Assembly (NCBI GenBank): GCA_030844895.1
Contig: CM061231.1
Span: 84,292,706-84,356,705, forward strand
Origin: Ambrosia x helenae
Taxonomy: Eukaryota; Streptophyta; Magnoliopsida; Asterales; Asteraceae
Length of the DNA stretch: 64,000 nt
Direction of reading: 5' to 3'
Within the stretch, counting starts at the first letter, position 1. Each line of letters opens with the position of its first letter. The notes under the pieces are model-generated. The model did no database searches, was not told the DNA's origin, and was given only the letters and a program-made list of their open reading frames with translations. Below are positions 46,268 through 58,799 of the stretch, piece by piece. Made by a program: the position numbers and the translations under genes.

Positions 46268-46652
46268 GAGTATTACACGTGTAACAGGAAAAACACAGAC
46301 AACACTTATCTAATCTGCAGTGAACAGAGAACAGAGTTTGATATGCTAAAACACAGAAACCATAATATATTTTTGGAAAAAAAATATGCTACACACGTAA
46401 CAGTCTAACTAAAACACAAAGATATGTCTTCGATTACACTCAGAAAATTTACTATTATTTTACTATTATGTTCTAAACCTAAATGACTTTATATTATATT
46501 AGTGGTTTTCCATAATCAATCATCAAAAAAAAAAAATCTTTTTTGATGGTTTCAATTACAAAAAAAGATTAATAAAAAGTCTAGACTTGATTATTATAAT
46601 TTATCAGAAAAAAAATTTAACAAACAGGGGGCATTTTTCAAAAAATAGAAAA
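46268..46652. repeat. 0.4-kb direct repeat, copy 2
   Basis: This is the second copy of 45783-46182, about 485 bp downstream and more than 90% similar by eye. Both lie inside TIR element 2. Confidence 0.88.
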
Positions 46653-46859
46653 TCACATTTGTGTTTGTATCAAAAACAGAAGTGATTAAACAAACAAAAA
46701 ATATAGAGATCAGTTGGGGAAAAGAAAAGGGAACAAGTGGGTTTATGAAGACTAGTAAGATTTGAACATAGATTTTGATTACAACTTAGTAAAAAAATCA
46801 AACATAAAAACATGGAAGGAGATACAAAGATGAAAATAAGATTCAGCCACATAAAAATA

Positions 46860-47070
46860 CCTGGTCGTCTCTCCGGTTGTCTTCTCCGGTTATCTTCTCC
46901 GGTCGTCTTCTCCGGTGGGCTTCTCCGACGGTGTTGCCCGGATATGATATTGTTGGAGGTTGGAGATGACGATGATGGAGGTTGGTTGTACAATGATGCT
47001 GATGACGTGACGATGATATTGTTGCAAGTTGGAGATGACGATGATGGAGGTTAGAGATGAAGATGATGGT
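46860..47070. repeat. Short tandem repeats TCTTCTCCGGT and GATGACGATGATGGAGGTT
   Basis: Around 46868-46925 the unit TCTTCTCCGG(T/G) occurs about five times. Around 46958-47060 GTTGGAGATGACGATGATGG occurs twice with intervening variants. Confidence 0.7.
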
Positions 47071-47324
47071 GTTGGTGGTTCAAGCTTAAAAAAAAAACCA
47101 GAGAATGAGAGGATGAGGGGAGAGGGTAAGGCGGAGGGAAGATGAAAATTTGAAATGGGAGAGAGAAAGAAAGGTTTATATATGTGGTGGGTTATGCTAA
47201 ATTACCAAAATAACCTTTCCTTAATAAAAAAACAATAAACTTTATGGAGTATGTGGAGCAATGTGAACCACTCATTGGGTTTGTGGGGGTTTACTCATTT
47301 TGAAGGGTTTCTTTAATCCATTTC

Positions 47325-47375
<51 letters not shown>

Positions 47376-47377
<2 letters not shown>

Positions 47378-48270
47378 AGAAAGATCAAATAGGAATTAAG
47401 AGCCTAATTAGGAACTTAAGAACCAATCTGAGCCATTCATCTTTGATCTTGATCTAGGGGGTAGTTATGTAATTAGACAATTAAATATTATATTTTAATT
47501 TAATTAAAAGTTTTATATATGGCAGTTAATTATCTTCCTGTAATTAATATGCAAGTCTTTTTTTTGACTTTCCTTAAATCTCTCAACGTATTATCATCTC
47601 TAATCCCAAATAAAAAAAATCACATTCGATTGAATTCGATTGAATCGAAATAACTTCCAGTCGAATTCAGAAGATTTAAATTGATTGAATTGAAAACACT
47701 TTTGTTTTAAAAGAATCTAAAATCGGCCAACGATTCAGATTTCCAAGTTATGGATAATAATTCTATACATGAAAACATTGAATCACAATCTCATGTGATA
47801 GAAGATCATGAAACACAATCACAAACTTTGTTTCTAAATAGTGTTGAAAATCAAGGTATTTATGTATTGTTTTTATTTTTTTAATTGTTTTTCGTGCGAG
47901 AATCACGTTTTTTGTGATTTCTATTTGGATTAGTGTGGTTTATTATTGATTTGCAAAATAGTTGTTTTGTATTCTGTAAGTCATATTTTACGCACAGAAT
48001 TGGAATGAGTAAAGAGTTATACACTGGTGTGTATATATAGTTATTGGGGTTGTACAGATACAATAAGATTTGTTCTTAGTTTCTTAGTTGTTATACACCA
48101 GTGTATAACAACAAATCTATTAATTATTATACACAAGTGTATTATAGGTGGTAAAAGACGTTATAATAAACTGATAGTATTTTGTTTGACGTTAAATATA
48201 CACTGGATTGTTAAATTCACAAGTGTATTATAGGTGGTAAAAAACGTTAAATTCAATTGTCTTTCATGTT
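47376..48270 (+). mobile_element. (TA)n-inserted element 3, left part, with a possible FAR1-like first exon
   Basis: GGAGAAAGATCAAATAGG follows (TA)n 47328-47375, in the style of elements 1 and 2. No matching right end was found. At 47750-47855 a short frame reads MDNNSIHENIESQSH.. and ends at a possible donor (CAAG/GTATTT); it resembles the start of transposon-derived FAR1-related genes, but weakly. Words AGTGTAT/ATACACT repeat at 48020-48235. Confidence 0.35.
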
Positions 48271-48289
48271 AAGGAGAAGCCTAAGAAAG

Positions 48290-48600
48290 CTTCAAAGAAG
48301 GATTCGAAGAAGTATACACCTCCCCTCACGAGGGAGGTTGATGTTAGTGGAAACAAGCAGATCTTGATCTTCTCTGCTCACAGTATGGAATCCCATCAGA
48401 GTATGAGCAGGAGCTTCGTGGGCCAGGTTCATTGATCATTAAACCTAAGGAGGGGAAAGTTGGGGTGTACGCCGTTTATTTTTCCCTTTGTAATTTCAGG
48501 CTCCTCAATACTAAATTTCTAGCCTCCGCTCTAGAATTTTTCAAGACTGAATTACAAGTTTTGTCCTCTAGGTTTATACCATATTTCAAAGAATGTCCTT
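48290..48600 (+). pseudogene. Fragment of a plant transposon-type protein (PF04195-like)
   Basis: A frame reads LDLLCSQYGIPSEYEQELR, GPGSLI, KEGKVGVYAVYFSLCNFRL and FLASALEFFKTEL. This pattern (IP..Y..EL.GP, EGK.GVY..FF..NFR, L..F...L) matches the so-called gypsy-type transposon protein domain common in plant genomes. It is short and not joined to other coding sequence. Confidence 0.55.
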
Positions 48601-48840
48601 TAACTTCAAAATTGATTGGTTTTGTATTTTATCTTTTGAAATCTTGCACGTTATGTCCTTTATTGCTAACTCGGTTAGTTTTCTTTGTTAAATTAGGTCA
48701 CGTGGTTGGCACACGAGGGTAGAACAGTAAAATCATCCCCCTTTTCAATTCCCCCCCCCAATATAACATCTTATAAACCCTAATTCCTTATATCATAACC
48801 TAAAAATCCAATCTAGGGTTCGAAATCATCAAAATCAAAA

Positions 48841-49180
48841 TGGTTTTTTGTCGATGTGGAAAGGAAGCAGTCATCCTCACATCATGGACCGATAAAAACC
48901 CTGGTCGTCAATTCTATGCTTGTAATCAGGTTAGTTAATCTGAACTTTATTTGTTCACTACCTTGATTTTGTAATTTAACAGTTGGATTCGTTGTTGTCA
49001 GGGACGAAAATGTTGATTCATTGCTTGGGTTGAGAAACATAGATGTCAAAGTTGCACATACACTATTCTGGTTTGATTAGGGCTAGGAACAACCTGGAAT
49101 CATCGAATCAGGAGCTTGAAGTATCAAACAGGGTTCTTGAACACAAATTGAGAGACACTAAAGCTAAAAGGAAAGTCTAA
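48841..49180 (+). pseudogene. GRF-type zinc finger protein, degenerate
   Basis: ATG 48841 opens MVFCRCGKEAVILTSWTDKN, then PGRQFYACNQ to a donor at 48931 (CAG/GTTAGT). After an acceptor at about 49002 the frame reads GRKC, a stop, FIAWVEK, and then a shifted frame LIRARNNLESSNQELEVSN..LEHKLRDTKAKRKV to a stop. GRF fingers (C-x-C...GR.F..C...C.FF.W) bind single-stranded nucleic acid in other proteins; small plant versions with a coiled-coil tail are numerous and often transposon-linked. The stop in the finger and the frameshift make it a pseudogene. Confidence 0.7.
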
Positions 49181-49269
49181 TGGTCTAATGTATTAAGGTT
49201 GTTAGTGTCTAAGGTTGTTAGTTGGAAAAGTTTGTAAGTTGGATAATGTAATTGTGTTTGTGATCTATA

Positions 49270-49860
49270 AAAAGTGCAAAAAATGCACAGATATTTGACC
49301 CATTTGAATGTGTTGGTTTGTGAACATTTAGATTGTCCATGAAATTGCAAATACAAAGCTGCACAACACAACAAACACATATGTATATTTGACCCATTAA
49401 AACAGACCTAATATTTGACCCATTAAAACTGCATAGTTGACAAAACAAAGTTGTATAACAAAACAAACACAAAACCTGATCCATTATTGACCCATAACAA
49501 AGAAACACAAAAACTGCACAATAACTGACACAAAAATTGACCTATTATTGACCCATAACACAAAAACTGCATAAACCTGCATATCTGACCCATTATAAAC
49601 TGACCAACATACTAATTCAACAAACATGAATATTTGACCCATAACAAAAACTACACAAACCTGCAAATACATAACCATACACAAAAATGACCAAAACATC
49701 AAAATACCATAAATTACCCATACATAAGGTCTGTAACATAGTACATGCATCCAAAATACAAACCATTTAGTTCAAAAACTACATAACCAAAGTTTAATAC
49801 TAAAATAGCAAAATACATTCATTAACACAACCAATTAAGCTTTTGCAGCCTTAACATGAT
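49270..49860. repeat. Dispersed TGACCCAT words
   Basis: The word TTGACCCAT(A/T)A with variants occurs about a dozen times between 49290 and 49640, spaced 20-70 bp, with ACAAAACAAAC and AAAACTGCA words between. It looks like a degenerate tandem array or a subterminal binding region. No gene was seen to 49860. Confidence 0.5.
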
Positions 49861-50148
49861 ATGCATTTATGCTTACTGACCTTTTGTTTTTGTTTGTTTC
49901 CTGTAGCGGGGTTTGGCTTGTCTAAGAGTGGCAGTAGTGGTGGCTATAAGGCTAAGAAACGCACCAAAACTGTTTTAACGAAGTCCACACCCACTCCCCC
50001 TGCTGAGCCAGTTAAACCCCTTTCCCCACCGGCCCTTCCCCCTTTGACACAAAAAAAAGTATATGGGTCGTGTTCAAGTTTATCATTTCAGCCCGTCAAC
50101 CAAATACATGTCAATTCACTAACCCGATACAATTGGAACCCTCACTAA
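49861..50148 (+). other. Possible exon remnant, Ser/Lys/Pro-rich
   Basis: After a possible acceptor (CTGTAG at 49907) a frame reads GFGLSKSGSSGG, KAKKRTKTVLTK and TPTPPAEPVKPLSPPALPP, then loses structure. I do not recognise it. It may be the low-complexity end of a transposon protein. Confidence 0.25.
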
Positions 50149-50530
50149 AATGCAATTCTTTTAAATCCTTATTAGGGCATTCCTTCCTTGTGCAATGGCC
50201 CATGAGAAGTAGAAGTGGGATAAAGTTGCTAGGGATTCACTGAATATTGGTCCAATTTAGGTAGCTTTTAGTCCCTATAAACTTGATGGAATATCTCTTA
50301 AACAAGGAAAAAGACCTTGCATCAATCAATGTAGAGTAGTTGAATTAGGAAAAGGATTTCAAAGCTAAAGCACCGACATTCATTTAGCACGAGTTTACGC
50401 TGCCAGGCGATACGCGCTAGTTCTTATCTTCTATAAGTAGCTTAACACTATCAAAAAAAGGCAATAGGGAAAGGCACGGCTAAATCAATTTTAAAAGTCC
50501 GGCTGGATGGGAACGATTTCCGAGAAAAAA
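50149..50530. other. Spacer left of the nested retroelements
   Basis: No ORF or termini are seen. Its continuation beyond the nest is at 61903 (..GCCCC/GTTTGC..). The GC content and texture of 50400-50530 differ from the surroundings; an organelle-derived origin is possible but not shown. Confidence 0.25.
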
Positions 50531-50535
50531 GCCCC

Positions 50536-51028
50536 TGTTAAAACATTTGGATCGATACAAACTCTATAAATCACTCTTGAATCAGTGAGACGTAAATACA
50601 CAATCAACAACGAATATGAAAGAGAACATGAATAAGATATAGAAGATGCAAAACTTGTTTATTCGTAGTCAACAGATGTTACAAACTGAAAGAGTATTCA
50701 TCTCTATAATCATACATCGTGAAAGGACATCCGACCCGAGGTGAGTTCAACCTTAGGTCGGTAACATACATGACTGACCATAGATCCCTCTCTGATCCTA
50801 TGCCACTCTTGGGAGGGCTGCAACCACTCTCCCGAAACCCTAAAACATAACACACAATATATAGGCTTGTTGATGGGCGAGTTCATCTGGTTTAGGGTTA
50901 TAAGTTTGTCTGGGCCACTACAAGTTCACATGGGACACCACAAGTTCGTCCACAATATAGTTCGCTTGATGACAAGTTCACTCACTTTGTCCTGAATTGC
51001 ATAGCAACGGTCAAACCATGCATCAATA
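50536..51028 (-). mobile_element. 3' LTR of the Copia-like element
   Basis: It runs from TGTTAAAACATTTGG to GCATCAATA on the plus strand and aligns with 61445-61897 throughout (e.g. ATCATACATCGTGAA, ACCCGAGGTGAG). AAGTTC words recur near the end. Confidence 0.82.
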
Positions 51029-52529
51029 TACTAGACCTTCATCATTGTTATCAATTCTAACTTGATCTTTTGGTATTGCACTTTGATCTTCAACCTTAGC
51101 TTCAACCTCAAGTAATCCACCAACACGCGACCTGCCTAGAATGATGCTTGTACGATCAACTCACAATCAAATAGGTTTTAGATCAATTTTGTATGGCCTC
51201 TTCATGAAAACTGACAAACCCAACACCTTTCATCGTAGTTCTCCCCTTAAAGGTAATCCCATCATTAAGCTCTACTCACTCTTCCTCCGCAAGGTTTTAC
51301 TCTATGATCCACTTAATCTTCAAACTTAACCAACATATGATAGAAGACTTGAATTTCCAACGATCAGCATCAAACAAATTAGTTCCCATAAATATAAGAA
51401 ATTCAGCGAACTAAACTTCAGATATTGTATGCGATACCATATTTTGTTTTCTTGATCCTCGTCTTCAACTAGAAGTGTCTGACTCTGTCTCGTATCTTCA
51501 CAAATCTACCAATCACCCTAATATCACGATGAATTATATTTGTTCGATACAATATTGTCAATATAAAGGTTAATAAAAGAGTCTTTCATATTAGATCTCC
51601 CTTTCAAGGTAAGTCCATCCAAATTAATTTGAGGTCCTCCAACTTAATCTACAACTTCCCCTCTTAGTAAGATTTACCCTTGATTAATAATCTCTACTAC
51701 AACCGGCAATGATGAAGGTTCAATATTCAACTACTCAACAACAAATGATTAGCTTCATCACAAAAACACTTCGACAAAATCTCACGCACCTGATCGGTAA
51801 TGATCACCATTCATTCAATCAATCTTGGTCTTCAATCCTCATTTGAATCACCTAATGTTTAGCATCCACAATGATAAAAACAAAATTAGGTTGACCATTT
51901 ATCACTCGGATTTTGAATCAGTAAAATACCACAACTAAATCATGTCAAACAACCATGATTTTCATCACTCAAGCATATTTGAATTTTACCAAGAACAACA
52001 CATGTGTATTTTAGCAAGAATCCTTCAAGTAATTATTTATCTCACCCTTTTCTCTGCAAAAATTCATCAAATCAACAAATATGCGTTCAATTTTGGTTTC
52101 AACAAAACTCCCATTCGCAAACTTAACTACTAATCCAGACTAATTCGTAAACGCACTTGAATGCTTGACCCATAGTAGTTCACATATAAACCCTAGAGAT
52201 AAAGTTGAAACTCTCTACTGTGACAACGTTTTTGGTCTGATAATGCTAAAATAAACCAGGGGTTAGGATCAAATACACAGTGAAACAAAAATAGGAAGTC
52301 GTAGGAATGGTAGCAAACGGACTCCGATTGAACTCATTCAAGCGGCATTGGAACCGCCTCATCGAACTCTACGATGTTAGTTTTTAGGTCTTCGTTTTTT
52401 AGGGTTTTAGCTTGTAGTTTTTAGAATATACGTTATATCATTGTGTCTTTTATGTAGCATTGTGTCTTTTTCTTATTTTCATTATTGTGTCATTTTTTCA
52501 ATTCATTGTGTCTTTTTTCTTCAGCATTG
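51029..52529. other. Interior of the Copia-like element, left part
   Basis: No long ORF and no motif of gag, protease, integrase or RT was recognised on either strand. At 52430-52529 the motif ATTGTGTCTTTT repeats four to five times; the Gypsy element inserted in this repeat, and its continuation is at 60825-60900. Confidence 0.5.
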
Positions 52530-55500
52530 TGTGACATCCACCAAAATCACTAGTCAAGTCCAAATAATTAAATATTTTTACTTAAATATGTGTAACGGTG
52601 CGCATAAATGTTGGAATGATCATATGGAAATAAACCCTACCCGAACACCATGAGCATCATAAGGATCAACAAAAGCGTATGGATTTTCATATAATATTTT
52701 ATGAGACTAAAACTATATTTTTTTTATGCAAATACAAGTGTGTAGAATCAAAACTAAAAAACAATATTATACATACACACATACATATACATATATATTA
52801 TAGACAAGACAAAACTATGTACATACATATATATATATATATACACACACGATTGCACACCAAGAAAGCATTAAACATGTGCACAATTCTTGTACTTTGA
52901 CATGTCCTTTTCAATGACAACTAATACCTTCTAGATGAAAAGAACTTAGCATAGACAACTAGATGACAATTATGAATACAATCAGCTTTGAAAGGGACAA
53001 CACAATAACTAAATATACACATACATACACGACATATACATACATTTCACCACACATGCATTTGATTCATTGGTGACAACATGAGACAAAATGGAACCTT
53101 CCAATGTTAGATAAACTAAAAACTCATACTATATTACACCTATCTAGGCCTTACAACTATCTAAACCTATTCCCATGCATGATCATTTACCTAAAAAAAA
53201 CATTAGACATGTGCCTAAATTATTTTGCATATAAATCGGCCAAAGGAGAAGAAACATAGAAACATCCTTTTCACTTGATCAATCCATGTCTCCATGTCTT
53301 GTCTCTATCATCCCCATACACGCAAAACCAATTAAATCTATCTCCACATGTCAAAATTGCTTTTCAACCTACACTTGGATGCATGATGTAATCGGCCAAA
53401 GGGATGATGATGTAAGAACTTATACAAATTTAGGCATGAAGCTATAAATTATTCACTTTTCCACCTAAGATAACACTCCTCTTTCTTAATTAAACCTTCC
53501 AACACATTTGATAAGGACTTAACATATGTACTCTTTCTTTTCTTGATGACAATCGGCCTACATATGGAGTACAAGAATCGACACCCAAGCATGTTATATG
53601 AATTAGGAAACTACATTTGCTTACCACATCCTAATCAATGTCAACTTACCTCAACATTTTCCTATATAAAGGGCCTTACCTTCACTCAAATTTCTTGCAC
53701 CAACACTCACAGTAACTTACACTACTACACAAAACTCTCTTCCTCTCTTCTCTAACTCTCGGCACACTCCCAAACCATACCCCTCTTCCCTTTCAAGCTT
53801 CAAGAACTCAAGATTAGGAAGCTCGCTTAAAAGCCGAAGTTCCAAGCATTCGATCTCATTCTTGCACCAACTAGGTACATTGTCGACTCACCATTACTTC
53901 TAGTTTTATCTTAAAACAATCGGCCCTCTCGTTACCCGACCCTCGACCCCTACCCGTCTAGTGATGACCCTATCTTGGATATAAGTTAATGATTTTCTAA
54001 AGGCATTGTCTTGTTTATTGTTGATTGATTTTGGAACACACACACATGTACACTTATATATAATCGCATGTATGCATATCACCCGCATCATGATTAATGT
54101 TTTATAAACCACACTCGGCTTTAATAGTTGTCAAGGAACCGGGTTTTGGATCAAAACATACACGATCACATATAATGTTGCACATATTCAAAACTCTCAG
54201 ATTACATAAAATAATACACTTGACAATGTACAATCATGATGTGTAGTAATTATCACATGTGACGGCCCCACATATATATGACATAAGGGTCCACAAGTCT
54301 GGCGAACAACTTGTATGGTAAACGACAAGTATATAAAAGTTAAGATGTCTTTGACGTTATAGGACACTTTTTTGTCGGGACAGTAGTTGCTTCAATCTTT
54401 CTGTTTTGCTAGACTACATAACCAGACATCAGGTGAGTTTCGTGGCCCCTTTTTATTGTTTTACAACTTCGGGGGATATACATGTTACAGGCCTACATAT
54501 GTACATGACAACAATATGTGTTACATGAGTTTGACCCACAATTATCGCAGACAACAAATTCCCCGGACAATCATAACCATTAGCTTTGCAATAAGCCGTG
54601 GATCATATGAATAGTACTATTTGGGTTGACACCTGATGCGTTTGGTTTTAGTATTAAAAAGTTGTCAATTTCCCTGGTGCCAAAAACTTTGATTTAACAA
54701 TCCCAAAACAGTGGTTTGGGGAAAAAGACTAATTTTACTAAACCCTAATTAACAAAGTTTTAAATTTATAATGTAAACAATATTTACTTCGGAAAACTAC
54801 ACATAGGCAGAGAACTTGACGTGCATAGTATAGTCTCGGTGGTAAGTATTAAGTATCGTATTCCAAGGTTCACACTTTACCCTACTTAACCATTCATCAA
54901 TTGAACGACCGGGTTTTAAAAAAGAAAGATAAAGCGAAGAGGTTCTTTAAAAAGAGTTTTTGAAAAAAGGTTTGGTTTTTATAAAAGCTAAGGTGGGATA
55001 AAATAGTAGATAGATATGCACATCTCGAGACCCTCCGCATAAGTAGTTAAGTTTAATATTAAAATTAAGAATTTAAGATAGTTAATTGTGTGGAAGACGA
55101 GAGTGATCTTGAAGTGTTGACTCCTTGATAGAGAAGCGAAGGCGACTACTAAGTAGAATGAAGAACCACTCCGGCGTGCGTCCACCTGGGGTACTTCGCC
55201 AGGGCCTTGCGTATAGCAGGCTCCTCAAACCGCGGTCAAGTCTTCAGGTCTTCGAACTTATCATCTTATTAAATTGGAGGCTTCACTCCCAACCAGGGAC
55301 ACCGTACACCTCATCTTAGTTCTCGCGTTCCGTACCGAAGGGTCTCTTTATCCTGGCAACCACGTATCCCATTGGTTAACGGTCAAAGCTGAAAGATCTC
55401 TCTTACGGTTGTCTCAGGAAGGCGGGCCCTCCATTGGTTAACGACGATGTACTAACGAGAACTAGATAAAGAACTTTTATTTTATTTATCTTAGCAACAC

Positions 55501-57289
55501 TTTACAGGTCTGTTAAATATAAAGTTGGTTTCAAATAAATGATGACTTAATTACCCAACCATAACCTCCCGAACTGAATAAAGTCCTTAACAAAGGCAGC
55601 ACCTAACCCTACAGGCGTATGATACAAAAGATCACTGGTGCGCCCATAGGTGAACCATCCCTTGCCAAAGAAATCACTCAATCATCTGGTATGAACCAGA
55701 AATGTGTCACTCAGATCTGGTCCACTTCAGAAGCCATTGCTTAGAACCCGGTTTGGATATCAGAAGCCCGAAGGATCTGTCTCACTACCGGTTTCCTCGC
55801 CTTGGATCTAGCTCGGGACTACCAGAAGCTGATTATACCATTGATTAATTAAGTTATGGTTGTTATTAAGTTAATCATCCTTCAAACCAGCCACAAAGAT
55901 AAACAAATAAAAATTAGAAGAAGATAACACAACAAATAACTAAAAATAAACTACTACTAATAATAATAAAAGTCTACAAATCGAAGCGGGTTCGCAAATA
56001 ATAGAAAGATACAACCATAAGAATGATCAACACAAGGATCATGGCTGCTCATAGACAAGCTCTCCATCTTCCAAGTGATATGTACTCTCTCATGATCCTC
56101 ACGACCCTCGATGTTTATTGCATACTACTCTACGATCCTCTTCTTGGCCAAGCTAATCAAGGTAGGTCAAAGCCTAACCATTGAGGGATGTTAGGAGGAC
56201 CAGAAAGCCTTCCAAGGGACCCCAAGATCTTTGGAAGAAGCTTGGTAGTCGGCCCAAGAGAGCACAAGAATGGATGAACAAAAGGTGGGGGTTGGCTTGC
56301 TATTTATAGAGCTCTAGGGGAAGCACGGGCTTGCCCAAGTGTGTCAAGGGCGTGGTCGTTGTCTCACGTACGTTCTGTTGCTGCATGGCAGACATTGTCT
56401 GTCCTTTTTGTCTGAGCACAAGCGTGACAGTGCATGTGGCACGGGCGTGCACCTGCTGTTTATCTTGATTTCTTGCTCTCCAAGTTTGTTGTGTTGTTCT
56501 CTCGCGTGCAGGACCTTCGTGCAAGTGTGCGTGGGCGTGCTTGGTCACTCCGGGACTATTTTAGTGTTATTTAAGTCCCGGGATTGTCTCCAAAACATAC
56601 AGTGAACGGCTGATAGTCTCGTATCTTCAGAAATCTCCTGTTTTTGCTTGTTTTTGCCCGGAAATCCTTTGTTTCCGTTTTGAAGCTCCATTTTCCTGTA
56701 AAATACAAATTGGAACGAATTAAGTATCAAATCTTAACAATATTACCTTAATTGTACCCTATTATGAGACTGTTTATGCCCGTTTTATATGTTAACCTTT
56801 TGAGGTATCAACACCCCCTTTCACTGCTAGTCGCGCTAACACATATGAATGCATATTATCCATACTTTACAATGTCCTACGATAAGGCATTGGAGCGGGG
56901 TGCACACGAACCTTGTGGTTTGGTTATGGTGCTCATGGTAACTATATTCTGCATGGACACAGACAACTAAACTTTCTAAGCCACAAACTGTTTTATCGAG
57001 TCAGCAAAACCTACGAACTCACCAACTTTTTAGTTGACACATTTAAGCATGTTTTTCAGGTAACCTGTAAGGATAATAAGACGGAGAGCTTAGGAATGCC
57101 TACAGAAGTCTTTCTTTTTGTTATTAGATGTAGTTGTTGAACTCTTTTGTTATGGCATGTAACTCTGTTTGACATCAAGACCTTGATTGTCATGTGAAAT
57201 AAATAACATTTAGTATTTCTCATATAAATAATGTTTTTGATCACCATGTTCATCTCACCTCGCGTTTCCGCCTTAGGCGGGGTGTGACA
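52530..57289 (+). mobile_element. 5' LTR of the gag-only element, enlarged by a solo LTR
   Basis: It aligns with the 3' LTR in three blocks: 52530-53916, about 54431-54633 and 56816-57289. The two extra parts are about 515 bp at 53917-54430 (absent from the 3' LTR) and the solo LTR 54634-56810. The unexpanded length is about 2.1 kb. A CA/TA microsatellite lies at 52770-52850. Confidence 0.87.
54634..56810. mobile_element. Solo LTR nested in the 5' LTR
   Basis: TGATGCGTTT...GAGGTATCA, 2,177 bp, is flanked by a perfect 5-bp duplication ACACC (54629-54633 and 56811-56815). The uninterrupted counterpart in the 3' LTR reads GGTTGACACCACTG at about 60343. No PBS or coding sequence is present. The superfamily is unknown. 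Confidence 0.82.
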
Positions 57290-57292
57290 GAT

Positions 57293-57306
57293 TGGTATCA
57301 GAGCCA
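57293..57306 (+). other. Primer binding site (initiator tRNA-Met)
   Basis: TGGTATCAGAGCCA lies three bases after the 5' LTR, the same spacing as in the element at 28379. Confidence 0.92.
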
Positions 57307-57463
57307 TTGGTTATAGAGAATTAGGTCTCATACCTAGACTATAACCTAAGGTCCACTAATTTATACTTTAGGAGTCTTTGTTCATTGCTTAACCTCTATA
57401 TGTGATTTCTATGGATGCATGACCTTATTTGTTTTCTTTTATCATGTGGATTTGGAAGAAGAC

Positions 57464-58616
57464 ATGGCACCAACAACTAGGTCTGCTCATGGAAACTCTG
57501 GAGAAGGAAACCCGATGACCCCTGAAGAGATTACGCGGTTGGTTTCACAACAAGTTGCAGCTGCTATTGCACAGTATGAGGCAACCCGAAATGGCATGAG
57601 TGGAGGATCTGGTGATGGCGTCTGAGGTAGCGGTACCGGTGGAAATGGTACTAGGACTGGAAGTGGCACAGAGACTGAGGATGTATAAAGGCTGCTCGTA
57701 CAAGGCATTTCTGGCATGCAATCCGCGTAGTTTCAACAGTATTGAAGGAGCAATAGGAATTGTTTGGTGGATCTAGAAGATGGATTCCGTGCTCGACATT
57801 AGCGACTGTGCTGAGAGCTGCAAGGTCAAGTATGCTACTTGCACCTTCCTGGATGAAGCCTTGACGTGGTGGAATCTACAAGTCTAGACATTGGGAAGAG
57901 AAGCTGCGTATCAACTCTCATGGAATGATCTGAAGTCCATGCTCTTGGCAGAGCACTGTCCTTGCAACGAATCCCTGAAGATTGAGACCGAGTTCTGGAA
58001 CTTGACCATGGATGGAGCGGAAACATCGGCGTACACCACTCGATTTCACGAGCTTTCTCGACTTGTCCCACATATGGTTACGCCTAACTTCAAGAGGATT
58101 TAAAGGTACATTTGGGGTCTTGAACCTTTAATTCAAAGCATGGTGACATCGTCACGACCTGCCACTATCCAAAGTGCTGTGACTTTGGCACATAGTCTGA
58201 CGGACGAGGTTGTATGATCTGGAGCTTTGATCAAGAAAGGTACGGGTGAGAAACGGAAGCTGGATGACCAGGAATTAGGGAACCATCCAAGTAAGAACCA
58301 GGAAGTTGGGAATGCGTATGCGGCAATGGCAAATAAACTGTACTAAGGGGCGCATCCTAAGTGTGACAAATGCAGTTTTCACCATTAGGGAACATGCGAA
58401 AGTTTTACTTGCCATAAGTGTAGAAAACCAGGCCACCTATCCAAGTATTGCACGAACAAGGAAGCCCGATGGGAATGTTATGAGTGCAGTAGTACAGAGC
58501 ACCTCAAGAGAGCATGTCCGAAGCTGAAGGACCAGAATGCCAATGGCAATGGCAATGTCAAACCTCCTCGTGGTAGAGCATTTGTGATGGAAGCAAGGGA
58601 CGCTAGGCAAGAGTAA
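57464..58616 (+). pseudogene. Degenerate Gypsy gag with two zinc knuckles
   Basis: ATG 57464 reads MAPTTRSAHGNSGEGNPMTP to an early stop. Later frames give the gag core (AALTWWN-like DEALTWWN at about 57850; WNDLKSMLLAEHCPCNE at 57910; ETSAYTTRFHELSRLVP at 58018). Two CCHC knuckles follow at about 58405-58530 (CHKCRKPGHLSKYC and CYECSSTEHLKRAC). After the stop, 58617-58670 resembles the start of the protease region. Many stops and shifts; no pol. Confidence 0.85.
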
Positions 58617-58789
58617 CACGTTGTCGTAGGTACGTTTCATGTTCATAGCAAGACTACATTTTTTACTCTCTATGTGTGCATAGACCTTGCTGAAACTAAG
58701 TATAGAACACTAATCATAGAAAACCAGATGAAGCTTAGATAACTACCACATAGACGACACACCAAAATTTCGTGGACGAAATTCTCTAA

Positions 58790-58799
58790 ACAGGGGGAG
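58790..58799 (+). other. Polypurine tract
   Basis: AGGGGGAGAA ends next to the TGTGAC start of the 3' LTR and is preceded by TTTCGTGGACGAAATTCT, a hairpin typical of this element group. Confidence 0.8.

Larger units (their letters stand above)
44214..47327. mobile_element. (TA)n-inserted TIR element 2
   Basis: The left end GGGGATGGTTAAAAT and later AAAATGAGAAAACC are mirrored at the right by GGTTTACTCATTTTGAAGGG and AATCCATTTCCCC. It lies between the (TA)n runs 44164-44213 and 47328-47375. It carries a minus-strand 201-codon ORF, a pair of 0.4-kb direct repeats and many GTAACA/TGTTAC words. Confidence 0.75.
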
